Shown here piece after piece: positions 45,700 through 55,702 of a stretch of 64,000 nt of DNA (position 1 is the stretch's first letter; every line of letters begins with the position of its first letter). Source of the stretch: Sphaerulina vaccinii (taxonomy: Eukaryota > Ascomycota > Dothideomycetes > Mycosphaerellales > Mycosphaerellaceae); contig JAKUDP010000008.1 in assembly GCA_022570795.1 (NCBI GenBank), positions 744,001 through 808,000 of the forward strand, in the 5' to 3' direction. A program made the translations under genes and the position numbers. Under the pieces are notes generated by a model, which saw only the letters and a program-made list of their open reading frames with translations, had not been told where the DNA came from and searched no databases.

Positions 45700-45986
45700 T
45701 TCTGATCTTTGTTTCGCTTGGCTTCGATGTCGACACCGCCCTGACAGCAATGTGTTTCGTGAGAGCTCGTACCACTTCTGTGACGGAGTTGCTCAACGAA
45801 GCAGTAGTGGTAGTCGTGTGGTTCCAAGCTCGTAATGGCGTTACATAAGATAGTATGTGGGCGTGGGATCGGGATAGTCGACTGCAATACCACCCCTACT
45901 CCTTCGCCGTGGGTGTTCTGAAGTTGAGGCATCATCAGTCTTGTCATCTTTGATATCCTTCTCGACAACGTCGTTCCACGAGCAAA

Positions 45987-47687
45987 ATGCCTCTCACCAA
46001 TGGAGTTCCGTATCACTTCTCTACCGAATCATCGAGCAACGGAGTGTCGAACGGAGTGCACGAAGCTGTGAACAGTATCCATGAAGCCACCAACAACGGA
46101 TACAACTCCAAGAGCTCTCTGCTCGAGCGTGCTGGAGCTAACGAACTTCACGACATCATCTGTGTAGGTTTCGGACCAGCCGCACTTTCGATCGCTGTCG
46201 CGCTCAACGACTCTATCGAAGCCAAGGACCAGAATCTGAGAACTCTGAAGCCTAAAGTCCGCTTCATCGAACGCCAACCAACATATCAATGGCATCCAGG
46301 CATGTTGATTGAAGATAGCAAGATGCAGATCACATTCATGAAGGATATGGCAACACTTAGAAACCCGCGAAGCCACTTCACCTTCGTGAACTACCTCCAC
46401 AACCAGCAACGACTGGTGCAGTTCACCAATCTCGACACAATGTTGCCCAAGCGCCTGGAGTATAACGACTACATGCGATGGTGTGCGAGCGCGTTCGACG
46501 ATGTTGTGGACTACGGCCGCAGTGTCGCACGCATCGAAGCGGTAAGTTATGATCTTGTCCGAGTGGGACCTTGACATGCTACAATACTGACTTCGTGGAC
46601 GATGAACAACAGGTCGAGAGCGATTCCACAAATGCCGCTGTACAAGCCTTCCGAGTAGTGTCGACCAACTACAAGACCGGAGAGACGTCTGAACTTCGAG
46701 CCAAGCATGTCATAATCGCCGTAGGAGGAAAGCCATATATCCCAGAGTCCTTGAAGCTTGCACATCCACGAATTATTCAGTCGTCTCAGTATATGACTGA
46801 GGCTGCGGATCTCTTTTCCAAGAATGGCCAGCAACCACCACAGCGGATAGCAGTCGTAGGTGCTGGACAAAGTGCTGCTGAGATCTTCTATGATATACCG
46901 TCGAAGTTTCCGGGTAGTCAGTCGGTTCTTGTGACGAGACGCACTGCGCTCAGACCTAGCGATGATTCTCCTTTGTAAGTTGCTCAGATTTCTGTGCTGC
47001 CAGCACCACTTGTGGCCTTGACTAATGATTCCCAGTGTGAACGAAGTCTTCGACCCATCGAGGACAGATGATGTCTTCCTCCAGAGCCCAGAAGTTCGCG
47101 CGAAAGCGATAGCAGCAGACCGGGCAACGAACTATGGAGTGGTTCGTCTTGACCTCCTCGAGCATCTATACTCCGCTTTCTACACATACAAGGTGAAGCA
47201 CCTGCCCGAAGAGTCCTGGCCGCATCGAATCGCAAACCTAAGCACTGTAACGAGCGTACAGCAAGCAAAGGCAGATGCACGCGATGTACTGCGACTTGGA
47301 ATCCAGAACGACTCTCAAGCATATGGTCGAAGCAATATACCTCAGTACCAAGAGCTTGATGTTGACATGGTGATTGTAGCTTGTGGATACGAGCGTAATG
47401 TCCATGAAGACCTTATGCGAGACTTGCAGCCACTAAGACCCGAAGGTGATGCTGCAACCGGCTGGAAGGTGAACAGGAACTATGCTGTGAACTTCGTCGA
47501 GGGTGCGCTTGAGGAGGATAGAGGCATTTGGCTTCAGGGATGCAATGAGAAGACTCATGGTCTGCCTGATACTCTTCTGTCTATCCTTTCGGTGAGAGCT
47601 GGAGAAGTAGTGAATAGCATTCTTGGAGCGCCTGATATCAAGGAGAAGATGGTTGATAGTGTGCTTGAAGTTGCTGGCGCGTTGTAG
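45987..47687 (+). CDS. sidA: L-ornithine N5-monooxygenase
   Basis: Three exons: 45987-46541, 46613-46974 and 47036-47687 (introns of 71 and 61 bp), giving 522 residues, close to known SidA proteins. After a Ser/Asn-rich N-terminal extension of about 50 residues come the FAD motif VGFGPAALS (~60), the substrate-region signature WHPGMLIEDSKMQITFMKDM, the NADPH motif VVGAGQSAAE (~267) and the late ACGYERN, equivalent to the ATGY motif (~421). The C-terminus carries HGLPDTLLSILSVRAGE. The enzyme uses NADPH and O2 to hydroxylate ornithine at N5, the committed step of all fungal hydroxamate siderophores. Linkage to acyltransferase, NRPS and transporters makes the assignment secure. It is expected to be repressed by iron through GATA sites in its promoter. 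Confidence 0.96.
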
Positions 47688-47963
47688 ATAGTCGCTCATT
47701 CTTGGGAAGTGTGCTTATGGTAATATAGCCATCGATCTCGATATGATTCTGACCAGAATGAAGAGGAGGTGGATCAGATGATGCCATGTCGTGTACCTGA
47801 AAGCCGATACAGTACGATTGCCAGCTTCCAGTGCGTTCACCGCCCCCCGCAGTCGGTGCATCCAAGTGGTCGAATAAATGCAAAGTGTGCAGACTAGTGG
47901 ATGCAAAGTTTTGTGTGGGCATGAGTCGATGTCGGCGCTATTGTTCGAACACACATCCGTACC
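47688..47963. other. Convergent 3' region of SidA and GATA factor
   Basis: This 276-bp region contains the two 3' ends. An ATCAGATGA string at about 47774-47782 repeats part of the SidA promoter element, but lies downstream of both genes. Confidence 0.4.
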
Positions 47964-48787
47964 TCAAGGCGTCCTTCCCGCTATCATTTGCTCTACAGCT
48001 GACTTCGTGGAACACGTATCTCTGATGCGGCGACTGGTGTTCCTGCGCCTGATCTCTGTGGCCGGCTTGTCTCTTGGTCTTTCTGTGCGATGGAACTTGT
48101 AGTAGAGGGCGCAAGCGTTGCATACACTCTTCCATTCGTCTGCGGAAAGAGTTAACCAGGCTCTGTTTAGCCTATAAGAAAAAGAGTGTACCCACGATTT
48201 CTTCTCCACAATGAAGTCTTAGTCGTCCCGCAATTGTGGCAGATTGGGCTCGCATCGGTGCTTGAATGTTGCTGAGCATTGTCTTGGAGCGTCTGGACAT
48301 TGCCATATATCGATGGTGAAGAGTTCTCGGCAAATTGGTTTGCAAGCATGTGTGCCATGAAAGGTGCTGACCTGGCGCCCTGAGGATCCCGCTCCTGCTC
48401 TCCTCTTCGCTTTCTCCCACTGGAGTATAGACCACATGCGTTACATAGAGGCTCTCCAGTCTCCTGGCTCCGCCGCCACATTGGCGTAGTCGTCGTCGCA
48501 CAGATCCTGGAGCAGTTAAGCTTGACCATCGAGGTAGCAGTTCTCACAACCACTTACCCGCAGACTCTGATTGTAGAATCAGTTGTACATCGCGATACCG
48601 GTAGTCGAGCCGTCACTCCGGCCTGAGTGGTCTGCTGGTTGGCGATGTGGCTGTTTGCTGAGCTTGACGATGTCGAACTCGAGATATCATCATCTTCAGG
48701 TCGTGCATTCTGCCTATGACTTGGCTGAGAAAGTGCCGGCGGCGTGGAATCACCAGTAATTCCCACAACCTCCCAGAAAGTAGCCAT
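47964..48787 (-). CDS. Short two-finger GATA transcription factor
   Basis: Three exons: 48787-48558, 48506-48196 and 48139-47964 (introns of 51 and 56 bp), giving 238 residues. Each intron interrupts a zinc finger, and splicing restores both. Finger 1 is C76-x2-C79-x18-C98-x2-C101 (RVCGICATTTTPMWRRS...CNACGLY). Finger 2 is C166-x2-C169-x17-C187-x2-C190 (CHNCGTTKTSLWRR...CNACALYYKF), with a basic tail of RRRNTSRR type. Two GATA fingers are the hallmark of iron regulators such as SreA, Urbs1 and Sre1. However, the 64 residues between fingers contain no cysteine, so the cysteine-rich iron-sensing region is absent, and the protein is less than half the usual SreA length. It is tail-to-tail with SidA. 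The most likely role is a locus-linked GATA regulator. Further exons beyond the predicted stop cannot be excluded. Confidence 0.75.
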
Positions 48788-50611
48788 GGATCTCGAAGGT
48801 TTATGCTGGCATCGGCAGATCGTTGAACTGTGTCTATCGAATCAAGAACTTGCCGCAGGTCTTGTGGAGGAGATCGAGGTAATGCTTATGATCTATTCGT
48901 ATTCGTCTTTGATGTTTAGTGCAAAGAATCAGAACGATGTGCTAGAGAAGAAAAGGACAGAAGTTGAGACAACCCATGATCCCAGCACGGTGGTAGCCTT
49001 GCACCTCTCATTGCTTCTTTCAAACTGCCGAAGATCGTGGATCACGGCAAGCTGCATAATGAAGCAATATCATAGGCACGCTACGGGACTTGTGGTCGTG
49101 GTCGCGCGCCGGTCTCATATCATCAGACCAGGAAAATGGCCAGTGTCATGGCCCTTGCAATGAGCCAAGCATTTCGCACTTATTCGCACTCGGTCAGAAT
49201 GTCTGCGTTCGACCAGTTTCTGGTATACAAAGACCTGAAACTGCCAGCCAGAGGACTGATTACATCGTGATGGCTCGCATTGCCACGCCTCTCATTCGTC
49301 TCTTTCTGATTTGCCATGGCGGAAGCGGGTAATCCTCGATTCTGCAATAGCTGAAAGAGGTCAGGCTCGTGTCGCGGCCGCAGGAGTCCAAAGGATGTAC
49401 GTTGATACGAAACGTGGACGAGATGAGATAAGAAGGATGAAGGAGATGATGAAGTGAAGTCAAGTGTCGTGGAAGAAGTTCGTGTCCTCCTTTGGTCGCG
49501 TCGTGCGCCCTTGGCCGACCTCTCGAAGTTTGAATAGTACTGGAGGCCTCAGGCATCCATAATGCCACATTATGAACATGCTGTTCGACTGCAGCTCGGG
49601 TTCACCTAGCTCGGCATCGATAGGATCATCGAGGTTGTATGCACGGTACAGACGTTCAGAGTCTGCGATATGTAGCAGATCCTGTTCGTCCGGAGCAGAT
49701 GGTAAATACAGCGAAAATGGTCTCGAAGAACTATATATCATCATCGGGCCCGAAAACTGACCACTGGGCTCCATGCTCAAGAACATAGACGAACACGACG
49801 ACGACGACTTGCCACCGTGGTTAGGTCTTGGCCGGGCATATGTATGTGACTTCGAGACTCATCGACACCAGTGCTACCAGCACTAACAACCACAACCCAA
49901 CGACCTATGCGGAGTAGATCCTGCACCTCTCTCAGGTTTACGTACGAAGTCGTCCAGAATACTTGTGCTATGGAGTCGAGACGAACGGTTGGCGGGCAAG
50001 CTGCCAAAAGCCTATGAATTTGAAAGGATGTTGTACATAACTGATGGCTCCGTAGCTTAGGATGTGTTCCCAGACCTCCTTGAGAAAGGTAGTTGTGGTT
50101 GCTAGAGCTATTGCTGATGCTGTAGTCGAGTACTGAGTTCTATTGAAAACCAAAGTTATGATCAACAGAGGTTGTTGGTAATATCAAATAGCAGAAGGTA
50201 TTTGCTCGTCACGAACGTGGAGCCGTTGTGTGTGGACACAGTATGTGCTGACTCAAAGATAGGAGGGAGACATGGAGCCTTCTAGTCAAGCTATGTGCCA
50301 AGACAAACATGAACTAGCGTACCGCTTCTGTATTCGTCGCATGAGAGGACTTGTAGTGTAACTGTCCATGGCTGGGGAGTGGTCTGTTTGTAGTTCATGT
50401 CTTGAGTCGACGGCTCTGACTCCCTTCATAAGGTAGCAGTGAGGTCTCGCAATCTGCGGAAAGCCCTGGCGTGAGTATTGTCTTGAAGTGAGGTTCTCAG
50501 GTCCACTTTCTCAATGTCTCATCTCCCAAACCTCAATCTCGATCAGTCTTCTGCTACCCGAAACACACAACGCGCATTCCTACTCCATTTGCTTCGGTCT
50601 CATGAGCTGAA
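48788..50611. other. Long region without a firmly supported gene
   Basis: About 1.8 kb. It includes the GATA gene promoter. One minus-strand frame, 49460-49786 (108 codons, starting MFLSMEPSGQFSG), has reasonable composition but no family match or splice partner. It is listed as a weak candidate. No RNA gene or repeat was seen. Confidence 0.4.
49460..49786 (-). CDS. Possible small unknown protein (weak)
   Basis: An ATG-started frame of 108 codons. The protein has an acidic middle (DEQDLLHIADSERLYRAYNLDDPIDAELGEPELQ) and a short C-terminal basic part. Neither a signal peptide nor a known domain is present. The composition is protein-like, but the antisense strand is also partly open and no intron links it to other exons. 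It could be a lineage-specific gene or chance. Confidence 0.25.
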   Translation of the reverse strand: MFLSMEPSGQFSGPMMIYSSSRPFSLYLPSAPDEQDLLHIADSERLYRAYNLDDPIDAELGEPELQSNSMFIMWHYGCLRPPVLFKLREVGQGRTTRPKEDTNFFHDT

Positions 50612-50891
50612 TTAGCGATACAGAATGATCAGGACCAGAAGAAATGCCACGACAAGTTCGTAGGTCTCGAACGCTGGCGTGGGGTCGTTGTGGAAATGAT
50701 CGAATGTTCGGTGTTGGATCTGGTCCCAAGTGAGGGCTTGATTAAACCTGGAAGAAGATATCATATGCACCGCATTGGTTCTTTGATCAAGCAGCATGAA
50801 GAAGCAACCCGCTCACTCACTCGGTAAGTGGCTGAGCGTAGTAACCACGCCGGTGAGAGCGAGTATTGCGATATCGAGTGTAGATTGTCAT
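50612..50891 (-). CDS. Small tail-anchored membrane protein
   Basis: Two exons, 50891-50821 and 50747-50612, with a 73-bp intron (GTGAGT...TTCCAG), give 68 residues starting MTIYTRYRNTRSHRRGYY. The sequence is basic at the N-terminus, has an amphipathic middle (LTWDQIQHRTFDHFHNDPTP) and ends in a hydrophobic segment ELVVAFLLVLIILYR with only two residues after it, typical of a tail-anchored protein. The first exon is too short to be found by a simple ORF scan; splicing converts a mis-started frame into a coherent protein. It begins 9 bp from the stop of the mitochondrial ribosomal S18 gene on the same strand. No named family is recognised. The location is probably the ER or mitochondrial outer membrane. 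Confidence 0.55.
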
Positions 50892-50899
50892 CTCTCCAC

Positions 50900-51701
50900 C
50901 TAATACCCCCTATTACTCCCTCCCCTCATCTCCATCCTCAAAATCTCCGGATGCCTATGCGTACTCGGCATGAGTATACCCACTCCAATAGCCCTTCTCA
51001 CCGCCCTAGCCATCCGTCTCTGATTCACGGGTCTCAGATTCGTATCACTAGAATGCCTTATCCTTCCCATCTCCGTAACATACTCGGACATAATCGACAT
51101 ATTCTTATACAGATTACCAACCAGGCCCCCACCTCTCCCTCCATTATGCAGTCTCAAGTTATCGACAACATCAACCTTAGGCTTTGGTCTCCGTCTCTGC
51201 TTCTTCCATTTTGACATTTCGATTCCCGTCAGATCGTGAGGCGCGTAGACTGAACCGGGTGTCCATCGGCGATGAATCGCTTGACGCTCGAGATCACTTC
51301 TGGACCAGCCGCGGGAGGTATCGAGGGCCATTTGTTTCTGCACGGAACTGCGGCGGGAGGCCGAGGCTGTTTCTATTGCTTGACGGGCGAGAGACCAGCC
51401 CGGACTTTCAGTTGGGGAGGATGTAGCTGGTTTGTCGAGGGATGAGAGCGCGTCTGTTGTGGGTCGAGGAGATGTGTTCGATTGTGATTGTGAGGAAGAG
51501 TTTTGGAAGAGATCTGTAAGTCTTGTTAGTATGGGAGGGACATATGGACATGGGGAGAGATGAGGGACATGACATACCAGCAAAAGCGGCCGTCGCATTG
51601 TTCTGTTGCTGTCGCGCGGGGGCGGAAGTGGAGATGGAGCGGCGACATTGTTGGCAGCGGAGTGAGAGGCGGCGGAAAGCGTGTTCCAGCGACATTTTCA
51701 T
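50900..51701 (-). CDS. RSM18: Mitochondrial small-subunit ribosomal protein bS18m
   Basis: Two exons, 51701-51578 and 51513-50900 (intron of 64 bp), give 245 residues. The N-terminus, MKMSLEHAFRRLSLRCQQCRRSISTSAP, is a classic mitochondrial presequence (basic, Ser-rich, no acidic residues after the first few). The C-terminal half holds the bacterial-S18-like domain: GSVYAPHDLTGIEM, LYKNMSIMSEYVTEMGRIRHSSDTNLRPVNQRRMARAVRRAIGVGILMPSTHRHPEIL. This binds 12S-type rRNA in the mitoribosomal small subunit. The insert and linkers are longer than in bacteria, as usual for fungi. It is head-to-head with a mitochondrial PPR gene across 161 bp. Confidence 0.92.
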
Positions 51702-51862
51702 CGATCCTTGTCTTTCTTCTTTCTTGTCTTGGTGTAGATGGAAGTTGAAGTGACTGAAGTCCAATGCGGAGTTAAACGGCAATGCCAAGAACTGACGGGG
51801 AATCATGTCTACTGTCCTGTATCTAGTCACTGTATGACACTCGTACAGTGACTCGATGTGAA
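51702..51862. promoter_or_regulatory. Short bidirectional promoter of two mitochondrial genes
   Basis: Only 161 bp separates the ATG of RSM18 (minus) from the ATG of the PPR/CIA84-like gene (plus). Both products carry mitochondrial presequences, so coordinated expression from a shared promoter is likely. Confidence 0.55.
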
Positions 51863-54451
51863 ATGCCTTCTCATCTCACCCGCCACGTCTTCCGGCGCAT
51901 CTTGGCCAACGAGCCCATCGTCCACCGCGGCTGTTTGAGGCGAATCCATAACACACCTCTGACCAGGACTCGATCACGACCATGTGTTCCTTCTCACAAT
52001 GGAGGAAGAGGGAGAAGGACGTTCTTCGACTTCAATATGTTTGGGCCCAGAAAGAGGGAAGTCAAGGAGGCGAGCATGGATCCTGGAATTGAGGATATGA
52101 TGCATTTGGCCAAGATGCAGAGGATGAAGGCACGATTACCGCCTGTGAGGCATGTCGCTGAGGCTGTAAAGACGTTCTTTGCTGCGAAGAGGAAGAACAG
52201 GTCGGGGTTGAGCGATACTCACGCGAAGTTGGCTCTGCAGAGTTTCAGATATTGCTGTGAGAACGAGGAGGAGTTGCGTGCGGAACAGAGTACGAAGAGC
52301 AAGGGAGGAAGAGGACCGCGGTTCTGGCTAGGGGCTGCCACTGCGGATGCTGTGAGTTTGGTCCACGTGGGAGATGATGCTATCACGTCTGCTCATGTCG
52401 AGCTCGCCGAGTTTCTGTATGAGAAACGAAGGGCGAAGGGCAATACTATTCAGCTTCTGTCTGCCGCCTACGCTTATGCTGCGACTCTGAGCTTGAGTGG
52501 AAGAGCTTCAGATGCCCGACGGATAGTGGAGGGCCTGGAAGAAGCAAAGCTTCTGACCAATTCACAATCTGGCAACGTCAACGAGTCTGTCGAGGAGAGC
52601 AAGGATGATGAAGATCCTGCTGAACAGGTTGGAAGTCAAGACTCTGCTGAGGCGAATCGAATTGCAACTCGTCTCGCGAAGATATGGGCTGTGGTGTTGA
52701 AAGGCTTCGCTCGAGAGAACAATGAAGAGGAGCTGTTGGCCACCATGAATAGCATTCAAGCGCAAGGATGGTTTACCGAGATCGATGGGAACATGGCGAG
52801 CGCAATGCTGTCATACTATCTGCGAACGGATCGACTCGATGCTGTCCAGAAGTGGTACCAGCAATACTGGCAGACTTACCTCAATGCCATTCATGCAGAA
52901 GGAGATGAAGCCACTAGCTCACAAAAGTCATCCTCCGACAAACTCGTCTCGATCGAACTAAAAGCTGTGCTACAATGGTGCTTGGCTCACCAACAGCTCG
53001 AATTGGGCCACCAAGTAGTGCGACAAGCCATGACGAACAATCCACCCAAACTGGTTTGGGATGGCATCTTTGTATGGGCAGCAGGTACAGGAAAAGGAGC
53101 TGACGAGATTGGCCGCATGCTAGATGTGATGGAACAATCGAACGACGACCTTCCCGAACCAGCAGAGTGGAGGACACCCGACATCACAACGATCAACGGA
53201 CTAGTCGAGTTCGCCACCTCCAAGCAGGACCCATACCTCGCAGAACGTTTCATCGCTCTCGGCAAAGCACGACAGATCGAACCTGACGCTCGAACATACC
53301 AACTTCAGATGCAATACCGCCTCAAAATCAACGATGTCGACGGCGCGCTCATCGCCTACAAGAATCTCCAGGCCATGGACCTCTCGTCAAACGAAGACGT
53401 TCCGACAGTCAACAACCTCATTGTCGCGCTCTGCAAAAGTAAACGCCATGACTTCGATACAGTGATGAACGTCGCCATGGATCTCGCAGACCGCCGAGCT
53501 CGTTTCGAGCCTGCCACAGTAACAGCACTAGCACTTCTCCATCTCAATCGCGACGAGATGCACGATGTCATCGACTTACTCAACACCCACTCTCATCACT
53601 ACGCCTCCTTAGACCGGAAGGATATCCTCGAGACCATCCTAAAGTTCTGCCTCGATGCCAAGACTCCCACTTCGCGATCCTGGGACGCTTACAAGATTCT
53701 CGGAACAGTCTTCGACGAAATGCCGCGCGAGCAACGCACAGCCGTGATGTCCAACTTCTACACAGTACACAAAAGACCCGACATGGCAGTCTTCATCTTC
53801 AACGAAATGCGCCGCCACTCTCGCGCAGACACGATCCCAACGATAGACACTTATGTTTCTTCTTTTCTTGGCTCCGCCGCCCTGCAGGACCTGGACAGCT
53901 TGGAAGTGATCCATAACCAATTGAAGCTGGACTACAACATCAACACTACGACCTACTTGACCAATGCGATGATGATAGCATACACGGCATGTGACCGACC
54001 GAGGCTGGCTCTGGGTTTCTGGAACGATATTGTTGCTTCAAGGGAAGGGCCAACGTATAACAGTATACATATTGCGCTACGAGCTTGTGAGAAAGCTCCT
54101 TTCGGGGACTTGAGAGCGAAGGAGATATGGCAACAGCTGAGGAAGCGGCAGATTGAACTTGATCAAGCACTTTGGGCGAGTTACGCTGGCGCGCTGGTAG
54201 GCAACGGGGATGTTGAAGGTGCGTGCAGCATTATTGAGCAGGCTGAGCAGAAGAGGGAGGTTGAGGTTGATGCGGAGTTGTTAGGAGCTATGCTTGATGG
54301 CTGTACGACGCAACAGAAGCAAGAAGAGGTGGAGAGCTGGGCGAGACAAAAGTTCGAGGGTGCTTGGGAGGAGTTGGAGAAGATTGGGTTTGAGGTCGAT
54401 GAGGGAAGTGGGAAGAAAGTGCCCAAGATCAATCGCAGTGTTACGCCTTGA
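51863..54451 (+). CDS. Mitochondrial PPR protein, CIA84-like
   Basis: This intronless gene starts at ATG 51863 (MPSHLTRHVFRRILANEPIV) and gives 862 residues. The N-terminus is a mitochondrial presequence. A conserved lead-in follows, RRTFFDFNMFGPRKREVKE...DPGIEDMM and PPVRHVAEAVKTFF, resembling the start of complex I intermediate-associated protein 84 in Neurospora and other fungi. The rest is helical, with degenerate 35-residue PPR-type units, for example DARTYQLQMQYRLKINDVDGALIAYKNLQ and PTIDTYVSSFLGSAALQDLDSLEVIHNQ. CIA84 is an assembly chaperone for the membrane arm of complex I. The PPR/mitochondrial assignment is firm; CIA84 orthology is from memory of the N-terminal motif. A second mitochondrial PPR factor for mRNA is the alternative. 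Confidence 0.8.
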   Translation: MPSHLTRHVFRRILANEPIVHRGCLRRIHNTPLTRTRSRPCVPSHNGGRGRRTFFDFNMFGPRKREVKEASMDPGIEDMMHLAKMQRMKARLPPVRHVAEAVKTFFAAKRKNRSGLSDTHAKLALQSFRYCCENEEELRAEQSTKSKGGRGPRFWLGAATADAVSLVHVGDDAITSAHVELAEFLYEKRRAKGNTIQLLSAAYAYAATLSLSGRASDARRIVEGLEEAKLLTNSQSGNVNESVEESKDDEDPAEQVGSQDSAEANRIATRLAKIWAVVLKGFARENNEEELLATMNSIQAQGWFTEIDGNMASAMLSYYLRTDRLDAVQKWYQQYWQTYLNAIHAEGDEATSSQKSSSDKLVSIELKAVLQWCLAHQQLELGHQVVRQAMTNNPPKLVWDGIFVWAAGTGKGADEIGRMLDVMEQSNDDLPEPAEWRTPDITTINGLVEFATSKQDPYLAERFIALGKARQIEPDARTYQLQMQYRLKINDVDGALIAYKNLQAMDLSSNEDVPTVNNLIVALCKSKRHDFDTVMNVAMDLADRRARFEPATVTALALLHLNRDEMHDVIDLLNTHSHHYASLDRKDILETILKFCLDAKTPTSRSWDAYKILGTVFDEMPREQRTAVMSNFYTVHKRPDMAVFIFNEMRRHSRADTIPTIDTYVSSFLGSAALQDLDSLEVIHNQLKLDYNINTTTYLTNAMMIAYTACDRPRLALGFWNDIVASREGPTYNSIHIALRACEKAPFGDLRAKEIWQQLRKRQIELDQALWASYAGALVGNGDVEGACSIIEQAEQKREVEVDAELLGAMLDGCTTQQKQEEVESWARQKFEGAWEELEKIGFEVDEGSGKKVPKINRSVTP

Positions 54452-54640
54452 AAACGTGTTGGAGGAGAGGAAGGAGCGCATTGAACGATCATGTCGCAGC
54501 TGCGCTAAAGCACCTGCCGCATCTCGCGACAAATGCAAGCGCGAGGAGGTGACTTGCTTTGTCTGCACTCTCATACCACGATCTCATTCTCTAGACACCA
54601 CACGCCACCCATTATGCGCCCACACCAGACGACTGCCATC

Positions 54641-55702
54641 ATGGCTGGCGACGAGGCCACCACCACGAGCTTCGCAAGTGCTTCGGCGCTCGAAAACAAT
54701 TCACATGACATCGAAGAGACCACATTGGTCTGCCGATCGCTCAGACGCCTGACGCGCAAGCCTGCAACAATCCAACAAGAGCATGTTCCCGCAGTCGTGA
54801 GGACGGCAATGCGGCGTACTGTGGCCGTGTATGAGCTGCTAGAAATGATACTTCTGCACCTTCCGACGCTCGACCTCCTACACGCATCCCGCGTGTGCAA
54901 AGCCTTCCGCGTTGTGATCAGCACCTCACTATCCTGCCAGCGTGCTCTGTTCTTTGAGCCTATGGCGGATGCAGCCCGTTACGCTTGTGCAGCACTCGTT
55001 GGTGAAAGAATCGTTGGACCACCTCAGCTCAATCCGCTCATCATGGGGATGTTCTACAGACCAGACACGAATATCGACGATGAGGGTTTCTTTCGCAATA
55101 TGTATGAATATCCAGAAACGTCGCCGTTTGCACAAGATGCCCTGAACTGCCCGCAAGCCACACGAGTACCAATACTCTGTCATGGAAACCTGCGTCAAGC
55201 AGCTATCGATCGGCAACAAGCTTTACGGCACCCAGGCCTCATTCCAGAGCTACCATATCTATCAAAGCTATACGCCGATCAAGTTCATGTGCATCTCCCC
55301 ACAATCCGGTCAATGGGCTGGTCGAAATTCTCTCGGGCGATACGATACGAACAGGCATCATGGCGGAGGATGTACATCACGCAGCCGCCTCTACCGATTC
55401 ATCTCTACGACCATCGAGCACAATTGTATCGTGGCCAGCTCCCACCGTTGAAGATGGGCGTCGTCATGCCCCTTCTGTTCACGCCACACGCCCTGGATGG
55501 GAGCAGGTTTTGCGAAGGGCAGGAATCGGTGTGGCGCAGCAAGACTGAGCACATACAAGAGCCTGCATTTACCAAGCACTTCATCGCACGGCTGGGACCT
55601 TGTTGGAGAGATTGGCTTTTATGGAATGTATATGCACATATGTACCTCGTTGTGCTCGGTGTGTTTGCCATTTATCAATGGTTCTTCTTTCAGCCGCGTT
55701 GA
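54641..55702 (+). CDS. F-box-like protein
   Basis: The start chosen is ATG 54641 (MAGDEATTTSFAS) in a strong context (CCATCATGG). In-frame ATGs at 54533 and 54614 are possible, but would add a segment of untranslated character. It gives 353 residues and no intron. An F-box-like motif lies at about 60-95: AVYELLEMILLHLPTLDLLHASRVCKAFRVVI. The remainder matches the fungal type in which the F-box is followed by a ~250-residue region without WD or LRR repeats (LFFEPMAD, NPLIMGMFY, SWRRMYITQPP). F-box proteins couple substrates to SCF ubiquitin ligases through Skp1. The C-terminus WFFFQPR is hydrophobic, and YLVVLGVFAIYQWFFF could be a membrane contact. The substrate is unknown. Confidence 0.75.
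   Translation: MAGDEATTTSFASASALENNSHDIEETTLVCRSLRRLTRKPATIQQEHVPAVVRTAMRRTVAVYELLEMILLHLPTLDLLHASRVCKAFRVVISTSLSCQRALFFEPMADAARYACAALVGERIVGPPQLNPLIMGMFYRPDTNIDDEGFFRNMYEYPETSPFAQDALNCPQATRVPILCHGNLRQAAIDRQQALRHPGLIPELPYLSKLYADQVHVHLPTIRSMGWSKFSRAIRYEQASWRRMYITQPPLPIHLYDHRAQLYRGQLPPLKMGVVMPLLFTPHALDGSRFCEGQESVWRSKTEHIQEPAFTKHFIARLGPCWRDWLLWNVYAHMYLVVLGVFAIYQWFFFQPR

Larger units (their letters stand above)
45041..45986. promoter_or_regulatory. Intergenic region with SidA promoter
   Basis: This 946-bp region contains two copies of the shared element (45574-45590 and 45682-45699). Frames on the minus strand are antisense extensions of the ABC gene. No gene is supported. Confidence 0.5.

Noticed and set aside
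47774..47782. ATCAGATGA copy between SidA and the GATA gene
   Set aside because: It is downstream of both genes, so it is not counted as a promoter element even though it matches part of the shared motif.
48491..48553. Apparent C-x3-C zinc finger in an unspliced GATA frame
   Set aside because: Removing the 51-bp intron (48507-48557) restores the normal C-x2-C spacing, so the finger is not abnormal in this respect.
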